A DNA stretch of 64,000 nucleotides, taken from positions 149,647,488 to 149,711,487 of the forward strand of contig OV050030.1 of the NCBI GenBank assembly GCA_920105625.2, in the 5' to 3' direction. The notes under the pieces are model-generated. The model had not been told where the DNA came from and did no database searches. It was given only the letters and a program-made list of their open reading frames with translations. This document shows positions 41,303 to 50,546 of the stretch, piece by piece. The position numbers were made by a program, and so were the translations under genes. This DNA is from Clusia tigrina (lineage: Eukaryota; Arthropoda; Insecta; Diptera; Clusiidae). Position 1 is the first letter of the stretch, and the number at the start of each line of letters is the position of its first letter.

Positions 41303-42580
41303 CTACAAACGGCAGCAGGGAGCTTTGTCTAAAAAATTCACCTCTTGAAGCTGATTTTCATCGTCTACATCTGTTACCTCTGACTCAACAATATCCTGGT
41401 ATTCTTCTTCCTCTTGATTTTCGAAATTGTTTGACTGTGAGATATGATTTACTCTTTGTTGTTTCAGACCGGTATATCTAGCTGTACCACTATTCGCCCT
41501 TTTTGAAGCCTGATTGGGATATGAAGGATAGGTATCATTACCATTTTGGGTCGGTTGTCTGAACCGGGATGAATTGTCAATGTCCATTGGTTGGGGTGGT
41601 TCTTGTGTTACGTTTTGATTATTATCCCGTGTCTTTTGCTTAAAATATGGGTTTGTCCCCGGTTGAGAAGTATTATTTTCGGAGGGCAAATGTTTTTGCT
41701 GTCTATGCTCGTTGCGGTGAGCCTTTTCCTCGATACTTCTTGCAAAATTATTCGCGAATTGAAAACGCTCATGATTTGACTCAACTTCTTGGGCTAAGGC
41801 CAAAGCTGATGGCAGATCTTTTGGTCGTGCCGAGAAAAGAACGTCGCTAAGAGCTTTTTTTGTTCCCGAGATGAATACTCGCAGTGCATCTGCTCTGTAT
41901 TTTTCATTAAGAGAGGAAGCTATGGCAGAGTCATATGTCATTATTGTTTTATTTATTAAGACCGTTAATTTCTTTGCTATTTCTTCATAGTATTGAATTA
42001 TTGTCAAGCTTCCTTGACGAAGAATAGACAGCTCCTGCTCTATTAAGTAAATTGGCCGCTTATCAGCGTAAGTAAAATCAAGTCTATTAATAATTGCTTT
42101 GAAATTTAATGGTGTGTCATATGAAGACAGTACCATATCGGCGGGGCCTTTGATTTTATTCCTAATTATACCCAAGGCTTGATAATGTTTGGAACTTCCC
42201 ACATAATTTTCAAATATTTTATATGCGGTATGCGCAGCTTTCCGCCATGAAACATATGTTTCGATTTTGCCCTCAAAATCAGGCAAAGATTTAACGATGT
42301 CTAGTGTTTCGTCACATTTTACGCCGGGAGTTATTACAGCGTCAGTAAAAACTTCCACCTCTGGCGCGGATACTAATGTTCTACGGAATTTATTTTCCAT
42401 TTCTAGAAGCTTTTGCTCGAATACTCTCGTTTGATTTTCAAGTCCAGAATTAACTGCGAACACTAACAGAGTTTTCATATCGGACTGATTAAATGACATT
42501 TTCGGATGAATTTCACTCGGTCTAAGTATAGTTTTCAAATCCGCCACTAATTTATCAACTTCAATATCACTATCACTCAT
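41303..42580 (-). CDS. gag: Gag (unit 4), 425 codons, intact ORF
   Basis: Full-length with slip site at 41330-41336; TLLVFAVNS for TLLEFAVNS near the N-terminus. Confidence 0.85.
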   Translation of the reverse strand: MSDSDIEVDKLVADLKTILRPSEIHPKMSFNQSDMKTLLVFAVNSGLENQTRVFEQKLLEMENKFRRTLVSAPEVEVFTDAVITPGVKCDETLDIVKSLPDFEGKIETYVSWRKAAHTAYKIFENYVGSSKHYQALGIIRNKIKGPADMVLSSYDTPLNFKAIINRLDFTYADKRPIYLIEQELSILRQGSLTIIQYYEEIAKKLTVLINKTIMTYDSAIASSLNEKYRADALRVFISGTKKALSDVLFSARPKDLPSALALAQEVESNHERFQFANNFARSIEEKAHRNEHRQQKHLPSENNTSQPGTNPYFKQKTRDNNQNVTQEPPQPMDIDNSSRFRQPTQNGNDTYPSYPNQASKRANSGTARYTGLKQQRVNHISQSNNFENQEEEEYQDIVESEVTDVDDENQLQEVNFLDKAPCCRL

Positions 42581-42878
42581 GAAATGGATTTATGTTTAAC
42601 TAGCCGTAATAAAAACTCGCAAAAATCAATTAGAACTCGCACTGAATTTATAATTTTATTTTCCTTTTCCTTTTTTTTTTTTAAATAAGCACTCTACTTA
42701 CATTTTTCAAGGTTTTTCTTAGATAGAAATTTTTTGTTTCTGCTGTTGCTGTTTTTTCGTGTTGTTTTTCCACGTAGCACGTAGCCGTTGTTGCTGCTGC
42801 TGTGTTTTTGTAGTTGCGTGTGACTGCAACGATGTTGATTTGTTTGGGTGAGTGAGTTCTGCTCCACCGATGGGCGCC

Positions 42879-43177
42879 AGTTAATGTTTTGTACTTATCT
42901 TGTGCGATGTCACGAAAATTAAGTACTCATTTATGGGTAAACCATTCAAGTTTATTGCTCAAAACAGACTAAACTAAAATACAAAATATTCTTATTATGA
43001 AGCTAGCCTTGACTTATAATCGCTGGGGCAGCACTTATGTTAAAGCGGATTGGGTTTCGGGTGTCGGCGCATGGAATGTTGGCGGCAGCATAATTGTGCC
43101 AAAGTTGCAAAAGTAGCTGAACATGCACCGTTGACTGTGAATTGCATGATCACCGGGTCAGTGAACTATGCCTGGCC
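42879..43177 (-). repeat. LTR between units 4 and 5
   Basis: 299 bases, same structure as the other internal LTRs. Confidence 0.85.
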
Positions 43178-43945
43178 TCCTTCGCTAGATTGAAGGCCGT
43201 CCTCGGTTTTCCTTAAAGTGTCCAGTACAATTTTCAGGGACGATTTCTGTTTCCTTTTGTTTGAATTTTGATACCTCTTGCGAATTGAAAATCCGATAAC
43301 CAGAGCGATGATGGTGAGTACGCTGAACGCCGTAGGCCATACCATTAGCTTCCTTTCGACGTTGTTAATGTAGTGTGGGTTATCGAAGTTCAACCTCTGA
43401 AGATAGGGCAAACTCAAAATCTCCTGATGTCCGGTAATATTTAACATAGTCGATGCTGCAGAACCTGGGTGTCGTCGTATGATGTTTTTTGTGTTTCTGA
43501 ATTGAGACCCATTTATCTGAACTTCATCGGCAATTGTCAGCAGGAAGGTGCCATGAATAAGCTTCTCTGTTTCATTGCCTATCTTTACTGTAGCTGTTTC
43601 GTCATTTATTATGATGATACCATCGTCTACCACCTCTAATGGCACTAGGTGACTGGGACGGGTATTGCATTGTGCAATGCGTCCAGAATGTAGTTGTAGC
43701 GCACAAGTTGTGAAAGGTAGCTCTTTGCAAAACGTAGCGGTAAGTGTAGCAGTACAATTTCCAATTGGCACGATTTTATTTTCACAGTCCGCCACATTAC
43801 CATATCCAGCAAAATGCAGTATGGTACCATTTCGCTGAACAGGAAACAGGGTTATCTTTTTACAAACAATGCTAGGATCAGAATACTTAATAATAAAGTG
43901 TATAAATTTATAATCTAACAGAACAGTGACAAATGAAACTTCCAC
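43166..43945 (-). pseudogene. env: Env membrane-anchor portion (unit 5)
   Basis: 259 codons after an in-frame TGA. The Met that heads this portion in units 1, 2 and 4 is GTG (Val) here, as in unit 3, so no ATG opens the frame at this point. Confidence 0.75.
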
Positions 43946-44097
43946 TAAGTCTGCTATTGTTATACTGGTAGAGTGCTCATTTAAAATTTGATTTAAATCT
44001 TCTCAACCAAGCATTGCCGGGTTCATAATTTGGATTTTTGCGAGTGTTATTGATAACATTAACATTTCAAGTTCTGAGATTACCATTCTATTTCTTG

Positions 44098-44620
44098 CTA
44101 GTAAATTTTTATAAGGTGTCCTGTTTCTATTTGTTTTTCCTTTGCAAATTTCATGATAATATTTATAGATTCTGTTATATTATTAATCTTTTCCTGAACT
44201 CTTGTGTTAACAACTGCCTGTCGGTTAATTGATTCATTAATCTCTTGTTGCCGAAATTTTAGTGCTTCAAAGTCAGTAAAATCAGGAGTCCCGGCAACAA
44301 CTTTAAGAGCCGTTCCCAAAAAATTAAGACTCCGTGTCTGCCTATGGTGAATGGTTACAGTTTCTAGCAATGATGTAATATGACCTATATCGGATTCAAG
44401 AATTTTTTTCATATGGGACAGAGGGAATTGATTCATGAGCGATTTTGTCTCCTCGACAATTTCCGAGTACATGGCTAAGTCTGATGAATGCCTTAGGAAC
44501 TTAAATTCCTTCCAAATAACTGCATTTCCATCCATTAAGGGAATGTAGTCCGAATTCGAGTAGTCCACAATCTTTCCAGTTGTTGCTGTTACAAAAAGTA
44601 AAACAAGTAAGATCCGAGCC
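44098..44620 (-). pseudogene. env: Env N-terminal portion (unit 5)
   Basis: Same leader, RQTRS and fusion-peptide region; LIKIY type. Splice acceptor intact at 44624-44621. Confidence 0.8.
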
Positions 44621-45127
44621 CTAGAGAAAGATACAGAATAGGGTGAGTATTGAATGCTTTTTGTATCTTAAATTGTCCTTATGGACCTCCCTCCCCCTAA
44701 TTAGGACCGTTGATCCCAGTTCGGCTTTCACTGTGACTTCTTCAAACAAAGGCGTTAATTTATTACCAAGTCTTTTATTTAATTTCAAAAATACTTTGTC
44801 GCCTACTTGAAAAGTTCTGTCTCTTCTGTCGGTGTTATGTCCTTTTAATAATTGAGCTTTAGCAACTTTGTCCCTTATCTCTGCTTCAAATTCCGGTGAA
44901 GATGAATGTATTATATCAATTGGTCTCCTGTCCACAACGGAGTGGACTGATTCGTTGTATTCTATTGTTGCCTGTAGTATTATCTCAACTGTGTCGCTCA
45001 AGTGTTTTTCCAATTTTAGACATGTAGCAATTTCCGATAGTGTACTATGGAATCTTTCCACTTGTCCGTTTGAACTGCTATGGAGAGGCGGAGAATTAAT
45101 AATTCCTACGTCAAAGCGATTTTTCAA
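44621..45127 (-). pseudogene. pol: integrase C-terminal half (unit 5)
   Basis: 168 codons, catalytic Glu intact, preceded by the shared TAA. Confidence 0.8.
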
Positions 45128-45172
45128 AAGTGATTTAATTGTTCCTGAATTTAAAGATGGTTCATTATCGCA

Positions 45173-46027
45173 TTATACGATCTTTGTGCGGGGGTAGAAA
45201 TTCATGAGTTGTAAAATGCATGGCTCGATGTCAACTATGGTCCTAGAAGCAATAGGTTGAACAATTGCAAATTTCGAAAACTTATCGACACATGTTAGGA
45301 AATATTTGCTTTGAGTTGAATAAATATCAATATGGAGAATCTCTCCAAGTTGGTTAGGGACGGGCGTTTTGCCAATACACTGTACAAAGTATATGATATG
45401 TCTCGTTTTTTGTCCGAACATAATTTTGATATTTCGTGAATCTACCATGCCTTCGTCAATAATTATCTGATTTCGGTAACAATTTACTGGTTTGTCAGTC
45501 GACTCAATAGTGTATGTTAGCGAAAGTTCACTGTGTACAGTGGCCAGATCAGAGGGAGCATTTTCTTCCAGAGCGTGAACATTTTGTCTCGATAACGCAT
45601 CGGCAACAAAATTTTCCTTCCCTGGCTTATAGAAAATTTTAGCGTTATGCTCGTCGATAAATGCTTTCCATCTCTTTATTTTCGTGTTCGTATTTCTATG
45701 TGAAACCGCGAATGTCAGTGGTTGGTGATCAGTGTAAATGTTCAAGTTCTTTACCCCATACAAATAGCTTCTTAGAGATTTTAGAGCCCATACTACGGCA
45801 AGTAGTTCACGCTCGTTTGTCGCGAAGTTTAACTCGTTATCCTTTAACGTTCTCGAAATCATTGCAATTGGCTTCTTATCTTGAGATAAGACTGCACCTA
45901 GGCCAGACGATGAAGCGTCTGTCGGCAAGTCAAATGACTTCTGATAGTCGGGATATAGGAGCATGACGTCCTCTGAAACTAGGATATCTTTTAATTTTTG
46001 AAAAGCTGAACATTGTTTTTCGTCCAA
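45173..46027 (-). pseudogene. pol: RNase H and integrase core N-terminal half (unit 5)
   Basis: 284 codons, NTNTK type like unit 2. No zinc finger; ends at the shared stop. Confidence 0.8.
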
Positions 46028-46059
46028 ATGAACAGATATTTTCTTTGATTGTCCCGCAC

Positions 46060-47340
46060 TTACTTATCCGTTGTCCCCTTCAGCTCGTCCGTTAGTGGTT
46101 TAGCTATGGACGCGAAATCCTTTATGAAACATCTATAGTAGCCCGCTAGGCCAAGGAATGATCTTAAATGGAACAACGTTGTAGGTTGCTCGAACTTTGC
46201 GATTGCTTCTGTTTTGCTGGGGTTGGTTGTGATACCCCCACGAGATACCACGAATCCAAGATACTCAACTTTTTCTTTAAAAAAGATAGACTTTTCCCGC
46301 GATACCCTCATGTTTGCATTATACAGTCTGTCCAAAACCCCTGCGATGTGCTTTACATGATCTTCCATATTTTCCGAGAATATGATCACATCATCTACGT
46401 AAGCGTAGCATGATTTTCCGATCTGTTCCCGTAGCACATCGTCAATAGCTCGCTGAAAAATTCCTGGAGCGTTTTTAAGGCCAAAGGGAAGCCTGCAAAA
46501 TTCATACTTCCCATTTCCTACGGAAAATGCTGTTTTTTCCCTGTCTTTTTCTGCCAGGAGGATTTGATGAAATCCTGATTTCAGATCGAGGGTAGTGACG
46601 TATTTTGCTTTTCCAAGATTTGAGAGGGTAGCAACTATGTTCGGGATAGGGTACTTATCATCAACCGTTTTTGAATTCAATTTATGAACGTCTATAACGA
46701 GGCGTTTCTTTTTGTTTCCGTGTTCGTCAGTTACCTTTTTGTCTACTACCCATACCGGATTATTGTACGGTGATCTTGAAGGCCTAATAATATTATCTCT
46801 GAGCATACTATTTACTTCACTATTTACAAAGTCTGAAACTCCTAATGGGTAGGGATATAATTTTGAATAAATGGGGTCCTCGTCTTCTGTTCGAATTGTG
46901 GCGATAATATTCGTGTTATACGGGAGTGCCTCATTTGGGTCAGCAAATACAGATATTCTTTCCTTCAACATTTTTTTAAAATTTTTATCTATTTCTAGGG
47001 GGACTTCTATGTTTTCGATTTCCGTAAAATTTACACTTGCGCATTTTTTGAATATAATTATTTCGGATCCAGATCGGGTATTTAAAGTTTTATTCCTAAA
47101 GTCTAAGGTGGCATTTACTCTATTTAATAGATCAAGCCCAATTATTCCATCAAAACTTGATAGATTTGGAAGCAAAAAGAATTCTGTTGTGACATCGAAA
47201 AGATGCAGAAGGCATTTTTCCTGAACGGGGTTAAAGCCATGAATTGACTTAACCAAAAACTTTTCTTTTACCGAGGTTACGTTTTTTAATTCTGGGATAG
47301 ATTTTATGTAATTTTTTGAAGCGCCTGTGTCTGTGAGCAA
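46060..47340 (-). CDS. pol: protease and reverse transcriptase ORF (unit 5), 426 codons
   Basis: Protease and RT motifs intact. One fewer G near the end shifts the last codons to KGTTDK and a TAA four bases later than in units 1, 3 and 4. Private changes: DKKVTDEHGNKKKR and KYVTTLDLKSG, the latter right beside the first catalytic Asp motif. Confidence 0.85.
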   Translation of the reverse strand: MLTDTGASKNYIKSIPELKNVTSVKEKFLVKSIHGFNPVQEKCLLHLFDVTTEFFLLPNLSSFDGIIGLDLLNRVNATLDFRNKTLNTRSGSEIIIFKKCASVNFTEIENIEVPLEIDKNFKKMLKERISVFADPNEALPYNTNIIATIRTEDEDPIYSKLYPYPLGVSDFVNSEVNSMLRDNIIRPSRSPYNNPVWVVDKKVTDEHGNKKKRLVIDVHKLNSKTVDDKYPIPNIVATLSNLGKAKYVTTLDLKSGFHQILLAEKDREKTAFSVGNGKYEFCRLPFGLKNAPGIFQRAIDDVLREQIGKSCYAYVDDVIIFSENMEDHVKHIAGVLDRLYNANMRVSREKSIFFKEKVEYLGFVVSRGGITTNPSKTEAIAKFEQPTTLFHLRSFLGLAGYYRCFIKDFASIAKPLTDELKGTTDK

Positions 47341-47369
47341 TTTAATTATTCTACCTGCTATCGTTCGCT

Positions 47370-48647
47370 CTACAAACGGCAGCAGGGAGCTTTGTCTAAA
47401 AAATTCACCTCTTGAAGCTGATTTTCATCGTCTACATCTGTTACCTCTGACTCAACAATATCCTGGTATTCTTCTTCCTCTTGATTTTCGAAATTGTTTG
47501 ACTGTGAGATATGATTTACTCTTTGTTGTTTCAGACCGGTATATCTAGCTGTACCACTATTCGCCCTTTTTGAAGCCTGATTGGGATATGAAGGATAGGT
47601 ATCATTACCATTTTGGGTCGGTTGTCTGAACCGGGATGAATTGTCAATGTCCATTGGTTGGGGTGGTTCTTGTGTTACGTTTTGATTATTATCCCGTGTC
47701 TTTTGCTTAAAATATGGGTTTGTCCCCGGTTGAGAAGTATTATTTTCGGAGGGCAAATGTTTTTGCTGTCTATGCTCGTTGCGGTGAGCCTTTTCCTCGA
47801 TACTTCTTGCAAAATTATTCGCGAATTGAAAACGCTCATGATTTGACTCAACTTCTTGGGCTAACGCCAAAGCTGATGGCAGATCTTTTGGTCGTGCCGA
47901 GAAAAGAACGTCGCTAAGAGCTTTTTTTGTTCCCGAGATGAATACTCGCAGTGCATCTGCTCTGTATTTTTCATTAAGAGAGGAAGCTATGGCAGAGTCA
48001 TATGTCATTATTGTTTTATTTATTAAGACCGTTAATTTCTTTGCTATTTCTTCATAGTATTGAATTATTGTCAAGCTTCCTTGACGAAGAATAGACAGCT
48101 CCTGCTCTATTAAGTAAATTGGCCGCTTATCAGCGTAAGTAAAATCAAGTCTATTAATAATTGCTTTGAAATTTAATGGTGTGTCATATGAAGACAGTAC
48201 CATATCGGCGGGGCCTTTGATTTTATTCCTAATTATACCCAAGGCTTGATAATGTTTGGAACTTCCCACATAATTTTCAAATATTTTATATGCGGTATGC
48301 GCAGCTTTCCGCCATGAAACATATGTTTCGATTTTGCCCTCAAAATCAGGCAAAGATTTAACGATGTCTAGTGTTTCGTCACATTTTACGCCGGGAGTTA
48401 TTACAGCGTCAGTAAAAACTTCCACCTCTGGCGCGGATACTAATGTTCTACGGAATTTATTTTCCATTTCTAGAAGCTTTTGCTCGAATACTCTCGTTTG
48501 ATTTTCAAGTCCAGAATTAACTGCGAACTCTAATAGAGTTTTCATATCGGACTGATTAAATGACATTTTCGGATGAATTTCACTCGGTCTAAGTATAGTT
48601 TTCAAATCCGCCACTAATTTATCAACTTCAATATCACTATCACTCAT
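47370..48647 (-). CDS. gag: Gag (unit 5), 425 codons, intact ORF
   Basis: Full-length with slip site at 47397-47403. Otherwise as unit 3. Confidence 0.85.
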   Translation of the reverse strand: MSDSDIEVDKLVADLKTILRPSEIHPKMSFNQSDMKTLLEFAVNSGLENQTRVFEQKLLEMENKFRRTLVSAPEVEVFTDAVITPGVKCDETLDIVKSLPDFEGKIETYVSWRKAAHTAYKIFENYVGSSKHYQALGIIRNKIKGPADMVLSSYDTPLNFKAIINRLDFTYADKRPIYLIEQELSILRQGSLTIIQYYEEIAKKLTVLINKTIMTYDSAIASSLNEKYRADALRVFISGTKKALSDVLFSARPKDLPSALALAQEVESNHERFQFANNFARSIEEKAHRNEHRQQKHLPSENNTSQPGTNPYFKQKTRDNNQNVTQEPPQPMDIDNSSRFRQPTQNGNDTYPSYPNQASKRANSGTARYTGLKQQRVNHISQSNNFENQEEEEYQDIVESEVTDVDDENQLQEVNFLDKAPCCRL

Positions 48648-48943
48648 GAAATGGATTTATGTTTAACTAGCCGTAATAAAAACTCGCAAAAATCAATTAG
48701 AACTCGCACTGAATTTATAATTTTATTTTCCTTTTCCTTTTTTTTTTTTAAATAAGCACTCTACTTACATTTTTCAAGGTTTTTCTTAGAAAGATTATTT
48801 GTTGCTGCTGTTGCTGTTTTTTCGTGTTGTTTTTCCACGTAGCACGTAGCCGTTGTTGCTGCTGCTGTGTTTTTGTAGTTGCGTGTGACTGCAACGATGT
48901 TGATTTGTTTGGGTGAGTGAGTTCTGCTCCACCGATGGGCGCC

Positions 48944-49249
48944 AGTTAATGTTTTGTACTTATCTTGTGCGATGTCACGAAAATTAAGTACTCATTTATG
49001 GGTAAACCATTCAAGTTTATTGCTCAAAACAGACTAAACTAAAATACAAAATATTCTTATTATGAAGCTAGCCTTGACTTATAATCGCTGGGGCAGCACT
49101 TATGTTAAAGCGGATTGGGTTTCGGGTGTCGGCGCATGGAATGTTGGCGGCAGCATAATTGTGCCAAAGTTGCAAAAGTAGCTGAACACCGTTGACTGTG
49201 AATTGCTTGATCACCGGGTCAGTGAACTATGCCTGGCCGGATGTGTTAA

Positions 49250-49251
<2 letters not shown>
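48944..49251 (-). repeat. outer 5' LTR of the array, complete (308 bases)
   Basis: On the minus strand it starts AGTTAACACATCC and ends CATTAACT, giving inverted AGTTAA/TTAACT ends typical of errantivirus LTRs. It has AATAAA at 49021-49016. It carries 13 extra bases at the start that no other LTR in the array has, plus a 4-base deletion (GTTCAGC side). (TA)n follows directly. Confidence 0.85.

Positions 49252-49340
<89 letters not shown>
49252..49340. repeat. (TA)n microsatellite, right border of the array
   Basis: About 90 bases of TA repeat with one TTTATA interruption, between the outer LTR and the Helitron 3' end. Confidence 0.95.
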
Positions 49341-49343
<3 letters not shown>

Positions 49344-49349
49344 TATATA

Positions 49350-49379
49350 CTAGCGAACCCCCTGCACACTTCGTTGTGC
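49350..49379 (-). promoter_or_regulatory. Helitron 3' terminus: hairpin plus CTAG
   Basis: Minus strand GCACAACGAAGTGTGC (49379-49364) folds as a stem GCACA/TGTGC, then 10 bases, then CTAG (49353-49350) followed by T of the AT-rich target. This matches the Helitron termination rule (short hairpin, 10-12 bases, CTRR, then T). Confidence 0.8.
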
Positions 49380-49548
49380 CTAACAAAATAGGAAAAATAA
49401 ACTCAATTCCAAATTCATTTTAATCAGTGTTAAATAGTTTTTATTGTAAAGCTCAGTGGTACACAACATATTTTGTTTTTCCACTTTCGGTGTAAATATA
49501 CAAAACCGATGGTTTGCCAACACGCTAACAGGCAACATACAGTTGTCC
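49380..49548 (-). pseudogene. Helitron helicase C-terminal tail
   Basis: Reads HGQLYVACWQTIGFVYLHRK in one frame, the H-G-Q-L-Y-V-A-x-S-R motif VI region of Pif1-like helicases, then VEKQNMLCTTELYNKNYL in another, with the stop at 49382-49380. It is the continuation of the helicase from 50547 after the LTR insertion. Confidence 0.75.
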
Positions 49549-49552
49549 ATGT
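49549..49552 (+). repeat. solo LTR target duplication (left)
   Basis: ATGT, repeated at 50543-50546 on the other side of the LTR. Confidence 0.7.
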
Positions 49553-49919
49553 TGTAAGGAACAAAATTTCGGCATAAATTTTGCCCCAAATAATTCTTCT
49601 GCCACACCACCATTTTTCAAACGAAGCCACGTGCCGCACTCGATTGTTCCAGAAGAATTTAATTTAGGCACTATTAGAAGCAATCGGCAAAACCCACCCC
49701 TAATAAGCAGTATGATCGACGCGCATGACATCATCAACAACAACAACAGAGCGCTGCCGCTACAAACAATGCCACGTGCTTGACAACAAGCCGAATTCTG
49801 CATCGATAATGTCGGTTACGTTTGAATACAATTTATTCAACAACAGAAATTTCTGGAAGCTTTGCGACTGAAGCTGGGCTATAAAAGCAGCAGCAACCGA
49901 GGGACTCGCTCTCTTTTCC

Positions 49920-50150
49920 TGAACAGCCATCGACGACTACGCATCGACAGGAGTTATTTTCTTCTATAGCAACCAACGAAGACGACGCATCGACATAGTT
50001 ACTCTCTTTTCCTGATCAGCCATCGACCACGACGCACCGACAGCAGCCTCTTACATCATCAACCATCGACGACTACGCATCGACAGTAGTCTCTTTTCTG
50101 GAACAGCCATCGACGACGACACATCGACGCACACGAAGAAAACATCGACG
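49920..50150 (+). repeat. CATCGACGAC-type short tandem repeats in the solo LTR
   Basis: Five or so imperfect copies of CCATCGACGACTACGCATCG spaced 50-70 bases apart, interleaved with CTCTTTTCCTGA blocks. Confidence 0.7.
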
Positions 50151-50185
50151 CACCAAGACTTTTGACCGTACTGAGATCATTCTGC

Positions 50186-50366
50186 ATTAGTGGATTATAG
50201 GGTTTCTAATCGGTACTCCACTAATGCTCAGAATTACAAACGCTTACTGGATTAGTGGATTATAGGGTTTGTAATCGGTACTCCACTAATACCAAGAAGT
50301 ACGACCACTTACTGAGACCATTCTGGATTAGTGGATTATATGGTTTGTAATCGGTACTCCACTAAT
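50186..50366 (+). repeat. triple hairpin repeat in the solo LTR
   Basis: Three copies at 50186-50225, 50251-50290 and 50327-50366, each with arm ATTAGTGGA, a 22-base loop containing a TAATCGGTAC core, and arm TCCACTAAT. Spacing is 65 and 76 bases. Confidence 0.85.
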
Positions 50367-50542
50367 TCCCAGAATTACCAACGTTGTTCCGAGACTTTGT
50401 ATGAGTATTAATATTAAGGATTTAATTTAATAAATTAAATAAAACCAAACTAGGTAAACTCATAGTTATTTTCTGTAAACGACCCCTGGCAATCCGGCGA
50501 GCATTACCCAGGCGAAAGAAGGAAGAAAAGAGGTTCGTTACA

Positions 50543-50546
50543 ATGT
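50543..50546 (+). repeat. solo LTR target duplication (right)
   Basis: ATGT, matching 49549-49552. Confidence 0.7.

Larger units (their letters stand above)
36811..42878 (-). mobile_element. errantivirus array unit 4
   Basis: 6068 bases. Closest to unit 1 in env (TILNFAG, ETDK, LMKIY) and pol (5-G form). It carries TGA in env like units 2, 3 and 5 but with the unit-1 type sequence around it (GAT TGA). Confidence 0.9.
42879..48943 (-). mobile_element. errantivirus array unit 5 (most 5' unit)
   Basis: 6065 bases. Shares the 4-G pol variant and NTNTK with unit 2, and env and gag variants with unit 3. Its upstream LTR (48944-49251) is the only one with a complete start. Confidence 0.9.
19192..49251 (-). 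mobile_element. tandem array of five errantivirus-like elements sharing LTRs
   Basis: The same gag-pol-env unit occurs five times head to tail on the minus strand, with period 6066, 5979, 5574, 6068 and 6065 bases (starts at 19192, 25258, 31237, 36811, 42879). A single LTR separates adjacent units and a sixth LTR (48944-49251) closes the right side. Units are nearly identical apart from a few substitutions and private indels. The presence of env with a furin-type site and fusion-peptide motif places them with insect errantiviruses (gypsy-like). (TA)n tracts border both ends. Confidence 0.95.
49553..50542 (+). mobile_element. solo LTR (990 bases) inserted in the Helitron helicase
   Basis: Starts TGTAAGGAAC and ends GTTCGTTACA, inverted TGTAA/TTACA ends, flanked by ATGT duplicates. 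TATAAAAG at about 49879 and AATAAA near 50440 on the plus strand give its orientation. Removing it with one ATGT rejoins the helicase frame (PVFSH then GQLYVA). It contains two sets of short tandem repeats. No internal region remains, so it arose by LTR-LTR recombination. Confidence 0.8.

Noticed and set aside
19192..49251. tandem array as a pure assembly artefact
   Set aside because: Units differ by private deletions (87, 487 and 4 bases) and scattered substitutions, which a duplicated contig would not show. It cannot be fully excluded without reads.
49203..49391. 62-codon plus-strand ORF with a long Tyr-Ile run
   Set aside because: It is the translated (TA)n tract.
50186..50366. CRISPR-like array (three palindromic repeats)
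   Set aside because: Only three copies, with repeated spacers of similar sequence, inside a eukaryotic LTR with TATA and poly(A) signals; no cas context.
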